Shown: positions 54,901-63,900 of the stretch, piece by piece | How the letters are laid out: each line of letters opens with the position of its first letter | Position numbering within the stretch: position 1 is the stretch's first letter | Source of the DNA: Triatoma infestans | Taxonomy: Eukaryota; Arthropoda; Insecta; Hemiptera; Reduviidae | Assembly (NCBI GenBank): GCA_011037195.1 | Contig: JAAEAF010000088.1 | Span: 372,001 to 436,000 of the forward strand | Direction of reading: 5' to 3' | Length of the DNA: 64,000 nt | Made by a program: the position numbers and the translations under genes | Notes under the pieces: model-generated | Database searches by the model: none | Seen by the model: only the letters and a program-made list of their open reading frames with translations | Told to the model about the DNA's origin: nothing

Positions 54901-57900
54901 CCGGGCGCCAAATGACCGTAGATGTTGAAGCATCTTAAATTTAAAAAAAAAGTAACAATAAAAAAAAAAAAGAAGAAGTGAATTATTGTGTTTAATGCCT
55001 ATCAGTATAATAAGAATATTAAACTGTTCATTGTATAACTTTGGTGTATCTCTTTAACTATGTCTGTCCTGATCTCAAAAATTTCAGGTAATCTTATTTG
55101 AAAAAGATATTTTAAGTCTGGAAGAATTTAAAATTTAGTTTTATTTTGTAAACAGGCTTGGGCTTATAGATATGATTAATCAAAGAATTTAATTTTTAGA
55201 GTGGTATTAATAAATTTTTATAATTAATAAGTATAATCAATAATCTTTTAATTAATAAGTGTAATTAATAATTTTGTTAATCAATGCCTATGCCTTTTTA
55301 CTTTCTCTTGCTTCTAGTAAGCAAGTATTGTAATCATGTCAAATTTTCGATATCGAGATTCTACCGGAAATACACCTGATTCCAAAAAAGTCGTCTTTAG
55401 AAAAAGGTGTGGGTGTGTGTTTGTACGTATGTACGTATTTTTTGAACTGAAAATTATGTGAACTGCATCAAAAATAAAAAATTGCACAAAGTTTAAACAT
55501 GATATTTCGTTTAGGTATCACCATGGGATCCGACAGCAAGTTATCTGTCAAAATTCCTCGACCGGAAGTACCATTTTACTGAATGTTTTTTTTTCTCACA
55601 TTTTTGCGATATTCTCGAGAATGGCTCCAACGATTTTCTTTAAACTTGGTATATCAACTACATATGCAAAATCTACAACTTTTATTTGAAATATTTCTCC
55701 GGCAAAATTCATTTAAGGGCACTTTGTGGGGAGGGATGGGATTAGGTTTTTCTTTAAAGTGCTATTTCAGTTGATTATACAATTCTATCATCTAAATTAT
55801 TATATTAGAATTAAATATGTCGTTGAAAATCGGATGACCGAAGTGTTTTTTTTCTGTAAAATACTTTTCCGTTTTCTGCTATTTTCTCTAAAACGGCACC
55901 AACGATTTTCTTTAAACTTAAAGTAACTTTAAAGTATGAGAACTAAACAAATAAAGAGCTACAACATTTTTTTGAAACATTTCTCCGGTTAAAATCATTT
56001 AAGAGGGCTTTTGGGATAGTGGTGGTGTTATGTTTACCTCTAAAGTGCTATCTTAGTTGATTATAATATTCCGCCATCTAAACAAAATTAATTAGAAATA
56101 AATAGATTGCCAAAATTTCAAGAAAATTAATAAACCGGAAGTGCGTTTTTACACGGAACAGTTTTTCAGTTTTAGTGATTTTTCTCCATAAAAACACCGA
56201 CGAATTTGGTATACTAATATGAAATTTGTAAATTATTATATTTTGTAAACTGCAGTTAGAGATAGTTGTGTGAGTGTTGCACACCAGATTTTTTAGTTTG
56301 TGAATGTACAAGTGGCAAATAATTGTGAAATACCAATGTACTATAAATTGTTGTTGTGGTTGGTTCCGCAGAGCTGGAAAGCATTAGAGATATTTTCCGT
56401 GATAGCCTGCTTCTTTTTGTGGTCATCGGCCGGTTTTGTGTAAACTGAATTTGCTCAATGCAAGTCTGTGTTATCACACCGATTGACAAACGCATCCTGA
56501 AGATGGGCGAATAACGCCCGAAACTGGTCAATGACCACAAAATGAAGCAGGCTATCACGGAAAATATCTCTGACACTATAAATTGTTTTTACTTTATACA
56601 TATAAGTTATCTAATTCCGTTATTATTACCTTATTTTCATTATATTATTACTATGCTACTATCTGTTTTGTTTATATTTACTACAGTTTGGAAGTGGGAA
56701 GCTACAGTTAGTAGCGCCCTAGGTAGCGAAGGCTGGACTAAACCTCGTGGGAACTGCGGCATGCTTACTACCCCCTCCCCATTCAAATCGCCGTCTGGCA
56801 AGCCTTGTCCTTTCATGGGCTGTTGCGCCATTAGGTTTTTTTTTTTTTAATTTTACTGAAAATTACTACCCCCTCCCCATTCAAATCGCCGTCTGGCAAG
56901 CCTTGTCCTTTCATGGGCTGTTGCGCCATTAGTTTTTTTTTTTTAATTTTACTGAAAATTTCTTTCTTTTTTCTCTTACTTCTAGAAAGAAGTAGTATTG
57001 CAATCGTGTGAAATTTTCGAATTAAGCTTTCTTCGGAAATTCATATTTTGAGGTCCCTTGAATGGGAAACAATTTTTTCAGCGAATGGTGGGTGTGTTGA
57101 ATGCGGGAGAGAGAGAGTTACCTGTCAAACTTCCACATTCGGAAGTATCACTTACCAAATGGATTTTTAGTTTTTTTGCGAACGGTTCCAATGATTTTCT
57201 TTATATATCAACTACATATATGAGAAACTACGATTTTTATATTAATCAAACACGAAAAAAATAAAAATAAAAAAAGAGATGATATTATCAAGGAGAGACA
57301 GACGAGTTAAATGGTGTTTTTACGAAGAAACATTAAAAGACAGAAAAGAGAACATTTAAAATGTTAAAAAAAAAAATTACGAGAGGTAGAAGAGAGAAAA
57401 ACATAAAAAAAAATAATAAAATTAATAAATGATTAAAAAAAAAAATGAGTGAGAGGGTTGATGAGTGTAATTTATTGGGGAAGGTCCTTCTTTAAGGAAG
57501 AGGAAAATGTTATAGGAGGAAGTGATGTCTTTTTTTTTTTTTTTGTAATTGATGGAGTAGGATGGATAGATTCAGATAGGAGCGGTTCCAAGTGCCTTGA
57601 ATAATAGGTGGTTAGGATGGAAGCATTATGAAAATCAAAGCAACGGTCCAGGATGGCGGTTTTAGCTATGCCTACTTCATGTAGTCAAAGTCTCTTTCTT
57701 AAGTTACAGTTTAAGTATACATGTAAACCGAGTTCGTTAGGCCTTAGATATCAATGGAATCCTCGAGTTTGGAGTAAAGTTTGTTGGAGGATTAGAGACC
57801 AGATTTGAGGTTGGGAATGGCAGACTTTAAAATATGAATAATTTTGGATTAAAGGAAGTTTTTGTAGATGAAAGAAAGGAATATAGGTGGCTTTGGAAAA

Positions 57901-60900
57901 GTTACTTTTTGTTTATGGAATATTTTCATGATGAGATGATTGGGATAATCATTTTGTAGAAGAATAAATCATTTTGTTATGTTTTTTAGTAACAATGTAG
58001 TAACCCTTTACATTTGGGTTTTCATTATGTAGTAAACTTTGAGATGAACCGTTCTATGGAACATTGTGAACCGAGAAAAAGTTTAAAACGCTCTTCTCAA
58101 CCAAACATTTAGCAAGCTTTCTTAAGTTGTATCTATGTGCGATTATTCAGTTGTAGAAAGTATTGTAATCGTTTCAAATTTTTGATATCGAGTTTTCACC
58201 GGAAATATACGTTTTGAGGTCTCCTGATTTCAAAAAAGTGGTTTCTAGAAAATGGTCTAAGTGTATGTATGTGTATGGAACAGCATAGCTCAAAAACAAA
58301 AAACAAAATCACAGAATTTCCGAACTTGATATTCCGTGTAGGTATCATATGGGATCCGACAGTAAGCTGAGTGTCAAAATTCTTCAACCAGAAATACCAG
58401 TTTACTGAATAGTTTTTTTCACTTTTTCAGATTTTCTCGATAATGAATCCAACGATTTTTTTTAAAACTTGGAAAATCAACTACACATGCACAAACCATC
58501 TACAACTTTTATTGGTAACATTTCTCCGGAAAAATTCATTTAAGGGTGCCTTTAGGGGAGGGGTGGAGGAGTTAAATTTTCCTTTAAAGTGTTATTTCAG
58601 TTTATTACAAAATTCTCTAAATATTCAACTAATTAAAATTAAATATAATGTTGAAATTCCGAGTTTCAAGAAAATTAGCTAGTTTCTCTAAAACGGTTCC
58701 AACGATTTTCTTTAATAGTATGTGTACTACATATATAAAGAGCTACAACTTTTATTTGGTATATTTCTACGGGTTAACTCATTTAAGAGGGCTTTTCGGG
58801 GAGAGGTAGGGTTAGGTTTTAAAGAAAATCAGTAAACCAAAGTGCTTTTTTACTGAACAGTTTTTCAGTTTCGCGATTTACTTCATAAAAACACCGACGA
58901 ATTTCATAAAATATGGTATACTAACTACAAAATTTGTCAATTACAATTTTGTAAACTGCAATAAGAGAAAGTTGTATGAGTGTTTCACACCAGATCTATA
59001 ATATATAATGCTTCTTATTAGAATTCATTTTTTTAATTGCACTAATAATTAGTTCGATTCCTTTTTTTATGTTGTTGCGAGAAACTAGATTTTGATTGAA
59101 TTAGCTAATGCGTAGATTTCCATCTTTACAGTTCTCTTTCAATTTTTGTGGACTGCGCCTCGTATATAAAATTAAGGACAATGTTATGAATATCTAAAAA
59201 CTCCAGGTCGAAGAAAAGTTTTTTAACTAAATATTATGAATTCTATTTGGGAATATTTTGTGAAAATTTCGTTAAACATCAATTTTATTTTGTTCCATTA
59301 GTGTAAACGGCCAAATACAAATGGCAGACTTACATTGTATGTTGCATTTCCGCCTAGTTCTCTTTTGCCTTCTTCTTCAAGAATGGAATGAAAATTCAGA
59401 GTTTTCTCTTTATAGCTCATATAAAATAGTAAATAATATGTTAGAAATAACTTGATTTTTTGCACTTTTTTATATCAAATTTTATTGCACAATTTGATAA
59501 TTTAAAAAATACTTATGAAGGAAAAATTAGCCAAAAATTTCAAACTGTTTTTTTTAAAGAAATTTTTGTAGGGATTATCGCACTGCGACCTGAAAGATCT
59601 GTTGACATAATGAGTGAGATTAGACATAAAATGCAAGATCGAATGTAAGTCCGCCATTTCGTATTTGGCCATTTATACTGATGGAACAAAATAAAACTCA
59701 TTTTAAACACCCACAAAATTTTTTGTATTACACATTTTAAAATAAAATACTTTGTTATTCACTAAATCTATAAGAGAGATTAATCGAACACATTTACAGG
59801 ATATAAATTTCACTGGGGGAAAAGCGCCAAAACATCCAGTTAATTTTAATAATTTGCTTAATTCATTTGAAAAATTATTATTGGTGAAAGCATTAAAAGA
59901 AGAAAAGGTAAACTAATTGAATTACTTCCATTAATCTCTATTTTTCCAAGATAATAAGTGTAATGTGCATTTTTCTTCTGTTTAAGCTTTTTTTTATTGT
60001 GACTCAGTTTGTAAGATTACGCCTTGGTGAAGATTTTGTGAAGAGTCCACTTGTGAGTTTACCTGTGCTGTGAGTAGTGAGCAGTTTTAAATTAAAAAAA
60101 GAATATGCTACTTATAATAATATATTATTTTATACTACATACCTTAATAATTTTATTATCTATTTGTATTTGTTGAACTTTTGCTGAAACTTACATGACT
60201 ATATCTTTATTGCAATTCTTGCATCGAATTGACAAAATTTCTTCAAAAGTTTATTTTACTAAGTTAATGCTTTTTCATAAAAGAATTAATAATAAATATT
60301 TAGTTGAACTAATTTTATAAAGATGCACTACCATATATTACCTGATAAGGCTATTTAGAGGTCATCTTGACAGAGCAGTTCCCATAAAATCAGTTTTTTT
60401 ATCAGTTTAAAATCAGTATATCAAGGTTGAAGAAAATCAATGGACCCGGTTTCATGAAATTTGTGCAAAAGTTAAAATTTCTTCAAAATTTGAAATCCAA
60501 TTCAGTGAAGTCACAATTCTTGCGGATTTTGGATTTTTAGATCTTCGGTCGTATCCTATGTTGTTTCCCAAAAGGGAATTTCAAGTTTGAGGTTCCTGAA
60601 GATTAATCTTTATTGAATTATCACACACACACACACACACACACAAACATAACTACATACAAAGAGAATACACTAAAAACATTTTTTTTTTGTATTCGCG
60701 TGGCGACAAAACATTTATATCATGAAAATTAATTTCCGAAATAAGCACTCTATATGTTTAACTAAGTTCTTCCTCCCGTTTACATGTTCAGCAATCCTAT
60801 CCCACCCGCAGACCTCGTTCGTTATCTTGGTATGTACCTGATAAGCGACTAACATGGAACCTATATTCCAGACCCTAACGGACTTCCTTCAACAACCGTT

Positions 60901-63900
60901 TCAGTTTACTTGCTAGACTCTTTGACAAGCTCTCCGAACTCCCTCTGCATAGTAAATGCCGACTTTCTGCTTCACTACTCGTCTTGTTGCACGGACTAGA
61001 ACTCCATGGAACCACTAAACGTACCAACCTTAACAGAATACAAACCCTGCAGTCCAAAATCCTCCGATGCTCCTTATTACGTTTCCAACCATACAATTCA
61101 TACAGATCTGAAGGTTCCTTTTATCCACGGTTTTAGCAAAGTCCCGTTACAAGAAATTCAACAGCGAGACGTCGTTGGCCCAGCGACCTTCTGGGTAACT
61201 AATGGTAGTTGACGCTGGATATCTACCAAATCATGATCATCACTTCATTGTTTTTATCTCCTCCTAGCTTATTTACTTGTTGTATATTTATTTATGTAGT
61301 TGTAATATTCAATAAAACAAAACAAAAATCTTTAACTATTCAAGAATGTTTTTAAAGGCTTGTCTCGCCACCATTGGTTTGCAGTTTTTTTCCGTAATCA
61401 GTCCTACGTTTACAGATTCAATGTAATTTAAAAAATATTTCTTGATGTAGTTGAAGTGTGAAATCAAATACTGAAATATATTTTACAAAAATGCAGACCT
61501 GTTAAAGCATTTATTTAAGTTTTTAATCTGAGCTTATTTTCTGTTTTCCCTATTGCTTGTTTGAAAGATTCTTTCATTTTTGGAACAATTTGTTCTGTTG
61601 AAAAGCAGAAGTTTCATTTATATAGAAAATTTACTTCTTTTGTAAAACATGATTGTCACGAAATATTTGGGTAATATAATAATTTTTGCTGTAATTTCTA
61701 GATTTCAAGATACATCTAATATTACACCTTTAGTGTTTGTACTAAGTAGCGGCAGTGATCCTGTTGGTGCATTTTTAAAATTTGCAAAAGAAGCTGGTAA
61801 AGAAGATTACATGCGTTCTATCTCGTTAGGGCAAGGACAAGGTCCGATTGCGCAGAGGATGGTCGATGTTGCTGTTAAAATAGGGGAATGGGTATTTCTA
61901 CAAGTAATAAATCTTGATATTTATCCATATAAATAAAATGAAGCAAGCAAAATGTTAAGTAGAGTTAAATTTAAGTGCTCATAACCAATGATATGCAATT
62001 TTCTTAATTTCACTTCCTGCCTCTCCTTGACAGATTCTGTAGAAGGACATCAAATGTGTCCGAAACGTCGATAGTTTAAACTTTTAAAATTGAAAAGTTT
62101 TTTTTCTTTGGCCTCAGCCAACCAACATTTTGTTTGCTTTATTAACAATGGCCAAACGTAACTATTATTTATATTTAAATAAACTTAAGATTTGTTTAAA
62201 GTCATTATTTGGAATCTTACATAAAACATGTAGAAATTAATAAAAATAGTAAGAGACAAGCACCAAGAGAATGGGTTTCTTCATACGGGCTAATAATGGG
62301 CGACTGCAAAGATGTGCTTTTCTTAATTTTTACAATTAATTTCAAATCCAACCAGTATATGCTCTCTATCATTCCGAACTCCAAGAAAATAAAAATGACT
62401 GAAATTTCCTTATCTCCTCTCTTAGGTGATTGTAACTAACATCTTCCAAGAAATATTCACATCAAAAGTGAAATTTAGCAGCAACGCTAAATTATAGTGA
62501 GAAAATTGACAAAGTAAAAATTAAATGTAAAATTGTTAGAAATTAGCTTAATCCTCTGTATCTGTTTTTCAGAATTCTATCATTTCTGGGATGGCCAAAT
62601 GTAAACAGTATTCGCATAAACGGGAGATGAATAATTTATGACGATTATAATTATATATGAACAGTGAACATAGATTTTGGTTTATATAAATTCATTTCTT
62701 ATGAAAGTTACTGTTTGTGCACGACTTTAGGTGTGCAGTTTTGTTCTCTTGTTCGGCTATACAACAATAGATTTTTTGATCTTTCAGATTTTCGCGGTCA
62801 TTTTAGTGAAAAACACTTGAGTTTCCGGGATGAGAACGCGTCAATGGTTTGCTAGAAACCAATGTTTCCCCATATTGCAATGATCCACTTTAAAATCGTT
62901 ACACCTTGATAGCTAATGGAGCAATGAACCTTGATAGAGAAAGGGCGTAGCCCTTCCTCCGCTAGATTTTTTTCTTGCCCACTTATATTACCTAATTACA
63001 GTAATATTTAATTTAATCTTTTTCAAATATTGGAACGATTGTACATAAACTTTGGTTACATATTTATTACATTTCTTGCTAAAAAGAAATAATTTTTTTA
63101 ATACCATAATATTGTAATGAAACTGATGAGCCAAAGCTCATTGCTCATTGATAAACATTGAAATTTGATAATATTTAATGTAAGATTTGGCCAACTAACC
63201 CTGCCCTCGTGGACAAAATTACGCATTTACAAATGATTTATTATACACCAAAGTTACACATATAAAATACGAAATATTATAACATTATAATCACTAAGTC
63301 CATAAGCTAATCGCTAACCTAACCCCAATTACTACTTACAACTACTCCACCGGATTCACCTCACTCCACCCCATACAATCTATTTCTGATCTATTTAAAA
63401 TCTACTTAATTAGCCCTACCCAAATACAATAATTTTGACCCTTAACTAACAATCAACCCGAGCTCTAACTCTGCTTGCCCTTGCACCTGCTGGTCTCATC
63501 CGCTCTAAAGGGACTAGGGCAACCCACCAACACTCTGCAACCCCGCCAGCCAGAACACTCCGTCCAGGATCACAGTCCGCACTAGAATGAATGCTTCTGA
63601 CTGGCCACGTGGCACGTTGCCCCAGTACTGTCGACTCAGCAGGTACAAAGCTCGCTGTTGCCACATCGTGCTAACTGGCACCAACATTGCCCTCGCTATT
63701 GCACCGCACACCACATTAGCTTTTAACAAAACTTAATTCAATAGAAAATAAAAAAATAAATTGGTAATTTCAGAACTGTCACTTGGCATCATCGTGGATG
63801 TTAGCAATGGAAAAAATTATTCTGGATATAGCGGAAGCGCCAAAAAAAGTTCATCCAGAATTTCGTCTCATTTTAAGCTCTATGCCTTCGTCATTTTTCC

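Noticed and set aside
59460..59648. Open frame with LRPERSVDI as an extra dynein exon
   Set aside because: It lies inside an inverted-repeat element. Its frame adds nothing at the matching place, since exon 42 already supplies the [12 protein letters not shown] segment, and exon 41 joins exon 42 in phase without it.
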